A stretch of 38,917 bases of DNA from Actinomycetota bacterium (lineage in GTDB: Bacteria > Actinomycetota > Actinomycetes > Streptosporangiales > Streptosporangiaceae), in NCBI GenBank assembly GCA_003140115.1, contig PLIQ01000438.1, positions 48,275 through 87,191 on the forward strand, in the 5' to 3' direction. The position numbers and the translations under genes were made by a program. Below the pieces are notes generated by a model. It worked only from the letters and a program-made list of their open reading frames with translations, ran no database searches and was not told the origin of the DNA. Below, piece by piece: positions 16,124-22,513 of this stretch (within the stretch, counting starts at the first letter, position 1; the number at the start of each line of letters is the position of its first letter).

Positions 16124-16695
16124 CTTGGCTTGACCGGGCGCGGTGCGACGGAGGTGGCGACGAAGATGCGGGCTTCGCGGGCGCCGGGCGGGCGGCGGTC
16201 CGGCTCCTCGTCGCGGTCGGCGTACCGGCTGGCGATCTCGAGCTGTTGCCTCTTTATTTCCTGGAGTTCTGCTGCGGTCATCCAGCGGGTCGTGCCCAGG
16301 AGGTGGCTGGCCTCGCGCCATTCGCTGGGTTCGTGGTCGCGGCGGCGGAGCCGGTCTTTGATCCGGTCCAGCTCGTGGTCCAGGAATATCTCGGTGGCGT
16401 CCTGGGCGGCGAGCGCGCCGGGCTCGTCCAGGCCGTCCGGGGACAGGTCTTGCTCCCGGCGGGCTAGCTGCCATGGTTTCTCCCGGCCCGCCTGGTCGGG
16501 GACCAGCTCGATATAGCCGTACTTGGCCAAGATGCCGAGATGGTAGCTGCAGCTGGCCACGCTCTCGCCGAGCACCTCGGCGCAGCGGGTAGCCGTGGCG
16601 GACAGCTCGCTGCCGATCAGGTCGAGCAGCTTCCAGCGGAGGGGATGGGTCAGCGCGCGCAGCGTGAGCGCGTCTCGGCTCTGGGGTCCGGGCAT
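16120..16695 (-). CDS. ArsR-like winged-helix regulator (HTH_20 type)
   Basis: This 191-residue regulator has a winged-helix domain in residues about 8-75: LRALTHPLRWKLLDLIGSELSATATRCAEVLGESVASCSYHLGILAKYGYIELV, the classic ArsR-type pattern. The C-terminal part is helical and charged (FLDHELDRIKDRLRRRDHEPSEW), typical of the HTH_20 group that accompanies MFS exporters. ATG 16695 is chosen over an in-frame ATG at 16746, because the longer form would translate through the twin palindromic operators. It most likely represses itself and the MFS gene from those sites. The ligand is unknown; the metal-binding cysteines of classic ArsR proteins are not evident. Confidence 0.85.
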   Translation of the reverse strand: MPGPQSRDALTLRALTHPLRWKLLDLIGSELSATATRCAEVLGESVASCSYHLGILAKYGYIELVPDQAGREKPWQLARREQDLSPDGLDEPGALAAQDATEIFLDHELDRIKDRLRRRDHEPSEWREASHLLGTTRWMTAAELQEIKRQQLEIASRYADRDEEPDRRPPGAREARIFVATSVAPRPVKPR

Positions 16696-16700
16696 AATTA

Positions 16701-16747
16701 TCAAGATATCTTGAGCAAGGAATACTGCACAAGATATCTTGCGCAAG
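16701..16747. promoter_or_regulatory. Twin palindromic operators of the ArsR-MFS operon
   Basis: Two near-identical palindromes lie directly upstream of the regulator start. They are TCAAGATATCTTGA (16701-16714) and CAAGATATCTTG (16730-16741). Their centres are 28 bases apart, and both are followed by a matching GCAAG (16715-16719 and 16743-16747), so the unit is also a direct repeat. This is what two dimers of a winged-helix repressor would need. The site overlaps the likely promoter of the minus-strand operon. Confidence 0.75.
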
Positions 16748-16831
16748 ACTTCTTAAGTTGCATCGCGAGCGATACGGCCGACCCGCCGGGGCCCGGCTGC
16801 AAGGGGCCGGTGGTCACGGTTGACATACGTG

Positions 16832-16846
16832 GCTAATTAGATTAGC
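16832..16846 (+). promoter_or_regulatory. TetR-type operator and promoter of the hydrolase-TetR operon
   Basis: The perfect inverted repeat GCTAAT-TAG-ATTAGC lies just downstream of a consensus -35 hexamer TTGACA (16820-16825), in the -10 region. A further half-site, ATTAGCTAC, occurs at 16862-16870 next to the ribosome site. The TetR protein encoded second in the operon is the natural candidate to bind here and repress its own transcription. Confidence 0.65.
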
Positions 16847-16879
16847 TTTAAGGCTACGGAGATTAGCTACGAAGGGATC

Positions 16880-17734
16880 ATGATGACCGAGTTCCTGGAT
16901 ATCGAGGGCGGCCGGATCGCATACGACGTAACCGGTAGCGGGCCGCTGGTCGTGCTGTCGCCCGGCATCGGCGACCGCCGGCAGGCCTACCGGTTCCTGG
17001 CGCCCATGCTGGCCCAGGCCGGGTACCGGGTGGTCAGCGCGGACCTGCGCGGGCACGGTGAGTCCAGCATGGGCTGGAAGTCCGTCACCGGCACCGACGC
17101 CATCAGCCGGACCGACATCGCGGGCGACCTGCTCGCGCTGATCCGTCACCTGGGCGGTCCCGCGGTCATCGTGGGCCACTCGATCTCGGGCGGGGCGGCC
17201 ACCATCGCCGCGGCGCAGCAGCCGGACCTGGTCAGCGGGATCGTCGAGATCAATCCGTTCACCAAGACGCAGAAGATCAGCCTGGGCGCCCTGGTGCGGA
17301 TCCGCCGTTACCGTCAGGGCATCTCGCGGCTGGGGGGCATGCAGCTGTTCCACAGCCTGCGCATATGGCTGCGCTACCTGGACGTGGCGTACCCGACCAA
17401 GCCCGCCGACTATGCCGAGTACATGGCGGCGCTGGCCGCCAAGCTGCGCGAGCCGGGCCGGATGGCAGAGTTCATGAAGACCGGGAAGTCCACGCCCGCC
17501 GACGCCGGCGCCCAGCTGCCCAACATCACCGTCCCGGCCCTGGTCATCATGGGTACGCTGGATCCCGACTTCGCCGACCCGCGGGCCGAGGGCGACGCGA
17601 TCGTGGCCGCGATGCCGTCCGGGCTGGGCACGGTGGCGATGGTCGAGGGAGCCGGCCACTACCCTCACGCGCAGTCCCCGGACCAGGTGGCCGCGCTGGT
17701 GATTGGATTCTTGAAGGAGAACGCGCGTGCCTAG
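16880..17734 (+). CDS. Alpha/beta hydrolase
   Basis: This 284-residue cytoplasmic hydrolase has an oxyanion-hole region at PLVVLSPGIGDRR, nucleophile elbow GHSISGG with Ser101, likely acid Asp228 in MGTLDPDF and catalytic His260 in EGAGHYPH, a complete triad. The motif SADLRGHGESS precedes the cap region. It belongs to the broad group of esterases, epoxide/haloalkane-like hydrolases and lactonases; the substrate is not evident. The start is at ATG 16880 (a second ATG at 16883 is possible), behind AAGGG. It overlaps the following TetR gene by eight bases, so the regulator presumably responds to the hydrolase's substrate or product. Confidence 0.88.
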   Translation: MMTEFLDIEGGRIAYDVTGSGPLVVLSPGIGDRRQAYRFLAPMLAQAGYRVVSADLRGHGESSMGWKSVTGTDAISRTDIAGDLLALIRHLGGPAVIVGHSISGGAATIAAAQQPDLVSGIVEINPFTKTQKISLGALVRIRRYRQGISRLGGMQLFHSLRIWLRYLDVAYPTKPADYAEYMAALAAKLREPGRMAEFMKTGKSTPADAGAQLPNITVPALVIMGTLDPDFADPRAEGDAIVAAMPSGLGTVAMVEGAGHYPHAQSPDQVAALVIGFLKENARA

Positions 17735-18296
17735 AGCCGGTCTGACCGGAAACGACGTGGTCGCTTCGGCTGCCGGGCTGGCTGACGAGATCGGGTTCCA
17801 GGGTGTCACCATGGGCCTGCTCGCGAGCCGGCTCGGCGTCCGATCGCCGTCCCTGTATAAGCACGTCGGCGGGCTGGCCGACCTTCAGCACCGGCTGGCC
17901 ACCCTGGCCCTGACCGAGCTCGGCGAGGTGGTCCGCGACGCCGTGCAGGGCAAGGCGGGGCGCGACGCGCTGGCCGCGATGATGATCGCGATGCGCGGCT
18001 ACGTCAGTGCGCACCCGGGCCGCTACGCGGCCACCACCGGTGCCGAGACGACCGGGCCAGATGACCCTCTGGAGGTCGCGAGCGCCCGCGTCATCGCCTC
18101 GATCGCCGCGGTGCTACGCGGCTACGGCATCGCCGAGGGCGAGATGACCCACGCCATCCGCGCCATCCGCAGCACCATGCACGGCTTCGCCATCCTGGAG
18201 GCCTCCGGCGGCTTCCAGTGGGACGCCGACCCGGACGAGAGCTTCGAGTGGATGATCGGCTTCATCGATCGCGGGCTACGACCACAGGCGAGTTAG
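17727..18296 (+). CDS. TetR-family regulator (WHG-type C-terminal domain)
   Basis: The protein has 189 residues. The N-terminal helix-turn-helix is VVASAAGLADEIGFQGVTMGLLASRLGVRSPSLYKHVGGLADLQHRLATLAL. The ligand/dimer domain has the WHG-like pattern seen in many actinobacterial TetR proteins (IRAIRSTMHGFAILEASGGF, then SFEWMIGFIDRGL). It is expected to bind GCTAATTAGATTAGC in front of the hydrolase gene and to repress the pair until a ligand appears. The GTG start at 17727 has AAGGAG seven bases ahead and overlaps the hydrolase end. It ends in a four-base tail-to-tail overlap with the methyltransferase gene. Confidence 0.88.
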   Translation: MPRAGLTGNDVVASAAGLADEIGFQGVTMGLLASRLGVRSPSLYKHVGGLADLQHRLATLALTELGEVVRDAVQGKAGRDALAAMMIAMRGYVSAHPGRYAATTGAETTGPDDPLEVASARVIASIAAVLRGYGIAEGEMTHAIRAIRSTMHGFAILEASGGFQWDADPDESFEWMIGFIDRGLRPQAS

Positions 18297-19054
18297 CCCG
18301 CCAGCCGGGTGCTGCGCAGGCACCGGCAGATCAGCGGCAGATCGACCCGATCCCACGGCTGGCGGTCCAGGAAGGCCCGGACCCGCCGGGAGAAGTCGGC
18401 TCGCTGTTCGGCGTCGAGCGTGATCACCCCGCTGTAGGTGCCGAGCAGCCCGGCCAGTTCGTCCTTGGTCATCGGTAGCGAGAACTCCACCGTGTGCTCC
18501 TCGGGCGCGGACAGCGGCGTCCCGGGCGGGAACGTCACCTCGCGGCGGCGGCGGCCGACCGGCGCGCCCCCGGGGCTGCGGTCCGCCTCGCGTGACTCGC
18601 GAGCTAGCCGGTTGAACTCCGTCACCCAGGGCACGCGTACGTCCCGGGAGATCCATAGCACACCCAGGACGCCGCCCACCCGCAGCACGCGGGTGATCTC
18701 CGGCACGGCCTGCTCGGGATTGAGCCAGTGCCAGGCGGAGGAGATCACCACCGCGTCTACCGAGGCGTCCGGCAGCGGGATATCCTCGCCGCGGCCGGCC
18801 AGGACCTCGGCCTCCGGGCACCGGGCGGTCAGCACCGCGCGCATCCGCTCGTCCGGTTCGACCGCGATGATCCGCGGCGCCCGCCCGATCAGCTCCCTGG
18901 TCACGGCGCCGGTTCCGGCCGCGAGGTCGAGGATCGCCCGCGCGCCTAGCGGAATCAGCCAGTCCAGCATCTGCGGCGGCGGGGAGGGGCGGTAACGGTC
19001 GTAGTCGGTGGCCACCGACCCGAAGGACAGCCTGCGCGTTTCGCGATCGGACAC
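18293..19054 (-). CDS. Class I SAM-dependent methyltransferase
   Basis: This 253-residue enzyme has motif I ILDLAAGTGAVTREL (41-55) for binding S-adenosylmethionine, motif II acidic VEPDERM, then GRGEDIPLPDASVDAVVISSAWHWLNPE and EITRVLRVGGVLGVLW, as in methyltransferase domain 11 proteins (UbiE/tRNA-unrelated small-molecule type). The N-terminus (LSFGSVATDYDRYRPSPPP) is typical of this actinobacterial group. The acceptor substrate is unknown. It lies 27 bases downstream of the aldo/keto reductase gene in the same direction, so it may be co-transcribed with the reductase and the EamA exporter. Confidence 0.88.
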   Translation of the reverse strand: MSDRETRRLSFGSVATDYDRYRPSPPPQMLDWLIPLGARAILDLAAGTGAVTRELIGRAPRIIAVEPDERMRAVLTARCPEAEVLAGRGEDIPLPDASVDAVVISSAWHWLNPEQAVPEITRVLRVGGVLGVLWISRDVRVPWVTEFNRLARESREADRSPGGAPVGRRRREVTFPPGTPLSAPEEHTVEFSLPMTKDELAGLLGTYSGVITLDAEQRADFSRRVRAFLDRQPWDRVDLPLICRCLRSTRLAG

Positions 19055-19081
19055 GCCCGCAGGCTATCGCCCGGAGCCCGG

Positions 19082-20065
19082 TCAGCTGTGCCCGAGTACC
19101 GGGTGCGGGAGGTAGGGCTCCTCCAGCTGGCGCACCTCCTCCTCGGTCAGGGTGAGCTGCACGGCGGCCAGCGCGTCGCTGATGTGGCCCAGCCTGGTCG
19201 CGCCGACGATCGGCGCGGTCACGGTAGGACGGCTGAGCAGCCAGGCCAGCGCGACCTGGGCCGGCGGGGCGCCGCGGGCCGCCGCTACCTCGGCCAGCCG
19301 GTCGGCCACGTCGAAGTCGCCGGGGGAGTTGTACCGCTCGTCGGACAGCGGGTCAGTTCCGGCCCGGGTCGTGCGGCGTTCGCCCTGCCTGCCGCGGTTG
19401 CCGGCCAGCACGCCGCGGGCCAGCGGGCTGTAGGGCAGCACGGCGACGCCCTGGTCGGCGCACAGCGGGATCATCTCCCGCTCTTCTTCCCGGTAGATCA
19501 GGTTGTAGTGGTTCTGCATCGAGGCGAACCTGCTCCAGCCGTGGCGTTCGGCCAGGTTCTGAGCCTTGGCGAACTGCCAGGCGAACATGCTGCTGGCGCC
19601 GATGTAGCGGGCCTTCCCGGCCTGGACCACCTCGTGCAGCGCCGCCATGGTCTCCTCGATCGGCGTCTGGTAGTCCCACCGGTGGATCTGGTACAGGTCG
19701 ACGTAGTCGGTGCCGAGCCGGCGCAGCGAGGCGTCGATCGCGGAGAGCACGTGCTTGCGGGACAGGCCCCGGTCGTTGGGCCCGGTCCCCATCGGGAAGT
19801 AGACCTTGGTGGCCAGCACGTAGTCCTCGCGGCGGTCAAAGAGCCTGCCGAGCAGGCGTCCGGTGATCTGCTCGCTCACACCGTCGGAATAGGTGTCGGC
19901 GGTGTCGAAGAACGTGACGCCGCCGTCGATGGCCGCCTTGACGATCGGCTCGGCCGCGGCCTCGTCGAGGTGCCAGGCGCGTTCGGCCGCAGTGCCGTAA
20001 CTCATCATGCCCAGGCAGATCGGGGATACCTTCAGCCCGGCCGATCCCAGCCGTACGTAGTCCAC
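19082..20065 (-). CDS. Aldo/keto reductase
   Basis: This 327-residue NADPH-dependent carbonyl reductase has a TIM-barrel fold. The catalytic tetrad is complete: Asp54 (FFDTAD), Tyr59, Lys87 (LATKVY) and His128 (LYQIHRWD). NADPH-binding motifs follow (ASSMFAWQ, MQNHYNLIYREEEREMIPLC, LPYSPLARGVLAG, IVGATRLGHI). It resembles the YajO/auxin-induced group that reduces small aldehydes and ketones. The GTG start at 20065 is supported by AGAAGGA (20071-20077); a longer frame extending upstream has no ribosome site and overlaps the EamA gene further. The first 230 bases overlap, in another frame, the 3' end of the EamA frame, which is unusual. Confidence 0.9.
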   Translation of the reverse strand: MDYVRLGSAGLKVSPICLGMMSYGTAAERAWHLDEAAAEPIVKAAIDGGVTFFDTADTYSDGVSEQITGRLLGRLFDRREDYVLATKVYFPMGTGPNDRGLSRKHVLSAIDASLRRLGTDYVDLYQIHRWDYQTPIEETMAALHEVVQAGKARYIGASSMFAWQFAKAQNLAERHGWSRFASMQNHYNLIYREEEREMIPLCADQGVAVLPYSPLARGVLAGNRGRQGERRTTRAGTDPLSDERYNSPGDFDVADRLAEVAAARGAPPAQVALAWLLSRPTVTAPIVGATRLGHISDALAAVQLTLTEEEVRQLEEPYLPHPVLGHS

Positions 20066-20990
20066 GCTGCTCCTTCTGGTTGGTTTGTTGTTTCTGATGA
20101 ATCGCGGTTCCCTGGTGGATCGCGACGCCGAGCACGACCAGGGCGATGCCCGCCACGTCAAGGACGGTCGGGATCTGGCGCAGCACGATCGCGCCGATGA
20201 CAGTGGCGAAGACCGGTAGCAGGGCCAGCATCAACGAGAAAGTCGCGCGGGGCAACCGGGCCATGGCCAGCTGATCGATCACGTAGGGGATCACCGAGGA
20301 ACACACACCCACCCCGGCCCCGGCCAGCAGCCACACCGGGTGCCCGAACGCGGGCAGCGCTCCGCCCAGCCCCCACGGCGTCGCGATGGCCGCCGCGACG
20401 ACCATGGCCCCCGCGAGCCGGTCGATGTTCGCCGGCCGTCCTTCCTGCGCGGCGCCCCGGCCGCCGGCGTTCGCCATCCGGTGGCCGAGCAGGATGTAGA
20501 GCATGAACAGCGCGCAGTTGGCGAAGGCGAAGACGAAGCCGAGCAACTGACCGGTGACGCGGATCGAGGTGATGGTGACCACGCCCGCCGTGGTCAGGAG
20601 CAGGGCTCCGGCGTTGCGACGGGTCCGCGCGCCGGCCGCGGCCAGGATCACGGTGCCGAGGAACTCGATCGCGCCCACCGTCGACAGCGGCAGCCGGTCC
20701 ACCGCGAGGTAGAACACCGAGTTCATCACCGCGAGCACCAGGCCCATGGTCACCAGGTTCCAGCGCTCGCCGACGCTGAGACGGCCGATGAGCCGCCAGG
20801 GCCGCCGCCAGAGCGTAAACACGACCGCCGCGCTGGCGACCCGGAGCCAGGCCACCCCGAGCACGTCGACCCGCGCGAACAGCAGCACGGCCAGCGACGG
20901 CCCCAGATAGTGGAAAACGGCGCTGACCAGGAAGAACGACTGTGGCGGCAGCCGGTCGAGCCGTCCGGGAGCTTGCCGTCTGTCGGCCAC
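19836..20990 (-). CDS. EamA-family (DMT) exporter with atypical C-terminal extension
   Basis: The protein has about ten membrane spans in two EamA repeats: SFFLVSAVFHYLGPSLAVLLFARVDVLGVAWLRVASAAVVF, LVLAVMNSVFYLAVDRLPLSTVGAIEFLGTVIL, LLGFVFAFANCALFMLYILLGHRM, and in the second half VCSSVIPYVIDQLAMARLPRATFSLMLALLPVFATVIGAIVL. Relatives (RhtA type) export threonine, homoserine or other amino acids. The usual end would fall near IHQGTAIHQKQQ at about 20090. No stop is present there, and the frame runs 230 bases into the aldo/keto reductase gene in a different frame, giving 384 residues. GTG 20990 is chosen; an ATG at 21050 would overlap the divergent Lrp start. Control by the Lrp-like neighbour is likely. 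Confidence 0.75.
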   Translation of the reverse strand: MADRRQAPGRLDRLPPQSFFLVSAVFHYLGPSLAVLLFARVDVLGVAWLRVASAAVVFTLWRRPWRLIGRLSVGERWNLVTMGLVLAVMNSVFYLAVDRLPLSTVGAIEFLGTVILAAAGARTRRNAGALLLTTAGVVTITSIRVTGQLLGFVFAFANCALFMLYILLGHRMANAGGRGAAQEGRPANIDRLAGAMVVAAAIATPWGLGGALPAFGHPVWLLAGAGVGVCSSVIPYVIDQLAMARLPRATFSLMLALLPVFATVIGAIVLRQIPTVLDVAGIALVVLGVAIHQGTAIHQKQQTNQKEQRGLRTAGIGRAEGIPDLPGHDELRHCGRTRLAPRRGRGRADRQGGHRRRRHVLRHRRHLFRRCERADHRTPARQAL

Positions 20991-21048
20991 GGGCGCAGCA
21001 TATGAAGCTGACGCCGCCACGCGGAAGAGCAAAGGTGCGGGAGCAAGC

Positions 21049-21552
21049 ATGGAAATGCCGTCAAAACAAAGGGATTTTGTCCGCCAGGCCTTCGAAATCC
21101 CGGAAGCTCCGCTGGACGCCGTGGACCGGCGCATCGTGGCCGAGCTGCAGGCGGCCCCCCGGCTCCGGATTGCCGAGCTGTCCCGCCGGATCGGCCTGTC
21201 CGGTCCGGCGGTAGCCGACCGGCTACGGCGGCTGGAAGAAAGCGGCACCCTGTCCTACCGCGCGGAGGTCAACCCACGCGCCCTGGGCTACACAATCTGC
21301 GCCATCGTCAGGATCAGCCCGGTCGGCGGGGGACTGCGGCTGATCCCCGGCATCGCCCGCGAGGTGCCCAACGTCACCGAGTGCTACCGGGTCACCGGGG
21401 AGGACTGCTACTTCGTCAAGGTCTACCTGCACTCCATCGACGACCTGGAACCGATCCTGGACCTGTTCACTCCGCACGGCCGCACCACCACCTCGATCGT
21501 GCACTCGGCGCCGGTCCCGCCGCGCCCGCTGCCCGTACCCGGACCCGCATGA
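21049..21552 (+). CDS. Lrp/AsnC-family transcriptional regulator
   Basis: This 167-residue regulator has an N-terminal AsnC helix-turn-helix (LDAVDRRIVAELQAAPRLRIAELSRRIGLSGPAVADRLRRLEESGTLSYRAEVNPRALGY) and a C-terminal RAM/AsnC ligand domain with VTECYRVTGEDCYFVKVYLHSIDDLEPILDLFTPHGRTTTSIV. Such proteins assemble as octamers and respond to amino acids. It is divergent from the EamA exporter, with about 60 bases between starts, the standard layout of amino-acid-responsive control of an exporter. ATG 21049 is chosen for GGGAG at 21039-21043. The effector amino acid is not evident. Confidence 0.9.
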   Translation: MEMPSKQRDFVRQAFEIPEAPLDAVDRRIVAELQAAPRLRIAELSRRIGLSGPAVADRLRRLEESGTLSYRAEVNPRALGYTICAIVRISPVGGGLRLIPGIAREVPNVTECYRVTGEDCYFVKVYLHSIDDLEPILDLFTPHGRTTTSIVHSAPVPPRPLPVPGPA

Positions 21553-21563
21553 CCGGTCGGCCG

Positions 21564-21594
21564 TTGACCCTCCTGTTAGGGGAGGATCGAAGAT
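21564..21594 (+). promoter_or_regulatory. MerR-type promoter/operator of the merR-like gene
   Basis: The -35 hexamer TTGACC (21564-21569) is followed by an inverted repeat CCTCC-TGTTAGG-GGAGG (21569-21585). Its centre lies 13 bases after the first base of the -35 box, exactly as in the stronger copy at 22476. A spacer of about 19 bases leads to a weak -10 (GAAGAT). The shared geometry suggests that the MerR-family protein controls its own gene here. Confidence 0.6.
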
Positions 21595-21636
21595 CACGGC
21601 CACGATTGTCATCACCGAACAGGTAGGCCTTACGTC

Positions 21637-22458
21637 ATGAGCGTCCTGGTATCGATCGGCGATTTCTCCCGCATGACTCACCTGTCCATCAAGGCGCTGC
21701 GCTTCTACCACGATCAGGGCCTGCTCGAACCAGCCCGGATCGACGCGTTCACCGGCTACCGCTTCTACGAGCCCGGCCAGGTCCCCGTGGCTCAGGTCAT
21801 CCGCCGGTTCCGTGACCTGGGCATGCCGCTGGACCAGGTGAGGGCGGTGCTGCAGGCCCCCGACGTGGAGACCAGGACCAAGGAGATCATCTCTCACCTG
21901 ACCGCCATGGAAGCCAAGCTGGCGGAGATGCAGATGAGCGTAGCCAGCCTGCGGGCCCTGCTCGAGGGGCCGCCGGTCGGCCCGGCCGTGGAGTTCCGGT
22001 CGATCCCGGCCACGCCGGCGCTGGCCGTGCGGGACACGGTAACCGCGCAGGAGGCCTGGACGTGGGGCACCGGCGCCTTCGAGGAGATCTACGGCCGGAT
22101 CGGCGCGGCCGGCCTGTCACCCGCTGGCCCGGGCGGGGCGCTGTTCCCGGCCGGCTTCTTCGAACTGGAGCGCGCCGAGCTGACCGCGTTCGTTCCCGTG
22201 AACGACGTGCCCCCGGCGGCCGGGCGGGTCCGGCCGCTGACCATCCCCGGCGTGGAGGCGGCGGTGATGCTGCATTGCGGGCCGATCGGAGACCTCGACC
22301 AGACCTACGGCCACCTGGGCACCGTGGTGGCCGAGCGAGCTATCGGAGTGGACGGGCCGATCCGCGAGTACTACCTCTCCCCGCTCACCGAGCCGACTCC
22401 GGCTGAGGACCAAAGGACCGAGATCTGCTGGCCGGTGTTCCACACGGCCGCGCCTTGA
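21637..22458 (+). CDS. MerR-family regulator with GyrI-like effector domain (BmrR-like)
   Basis: The protein has 273 residues. The N-terminal MerR winged helix is VSIGDFSRMTHLSIKALRFYHDQGLLEPARIDAFTGYRFYEPGQVPVAQVIRRFRDLGMPLDQVRAVL. A coiled-coil dimerisation helix follows (EIISHLTAMEAKLAEMQMSVASLRALLEG). From about residue 120 it continues as a GyrI-like/SRPBCC-type drug-binding domain (FRSIPATPALAVRDTV, ending LTEPTPAEDQRTEICWPV). Proteins of this build, such as BmrR, sense lipophilic drugs and activate multidrug transporter genes by twisting a promoter with an over-long spacer. Exactly such a promoter precedes the DHA2 transporter gene downstream, and a weaker version precedes this gene. 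Confidence 0.9.
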   Translation: MSVLVSIGDFSRMTHLSIKALRFYHDQGLLEPARIDAFTGYRFYEPGQVPVAQVIRRFRDLGMPLDQVRAVLQAPDVETRTKEIISHLTAMEAKLAEMQMSVASLRALLEGPPVGPAVEFRSIPATPALAVRDTVTAQEAWTWGTGAFEEIYGRIGAAGLSPAGPGGALFPAGFFELERAELTAFVPVNDVPPAAGRVRPLTIPGVEAAVMLHCGPIGDLDQTYGHLGTVVAERAIGVDGPIREYYLSPLTEPTPAEDQRTEICWPVFHTAAP

Positions 22459-22475
22459 CTCTCTCCTTACGCGAC

Positions 22476-22506
22476 TTGACTCTCCTCTTAGAGGAGACGA
22501 CAGGCT
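22476..22506 (+). promoter_or_regulatory. MerR-type long-spacer promoter of the DHA2 transporter gene
   Basis: The -35 hexamer TTGACT (22476-22481) and -10 hexamer CAGGCT (22501-22506) are 19 bases apart. The perfect inverted repeat CTCCTC-TTA-GAGGAG (22482-22496) sits in the spacer. This is the diagnostic layout of MerR-activated promoters. The ATG of the transporter gene begins seven bases after the -10 box, so the message is probably leaderless. A partial copy (TTGACTCTCTCCTTA, from 22455) overlaps the end of the regulator gene. Confidence 0.8.
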
Positions 22507-22513
22507 CGGGAGC

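Noticed and set aside
16814..17812. Minus-strand open frame opposite the alpha/beta hydrolase
   Set aside because: The opposite strand has a full catalytic triad, operator, ribosome site and coupled regulator; the minus translation shows no family features.
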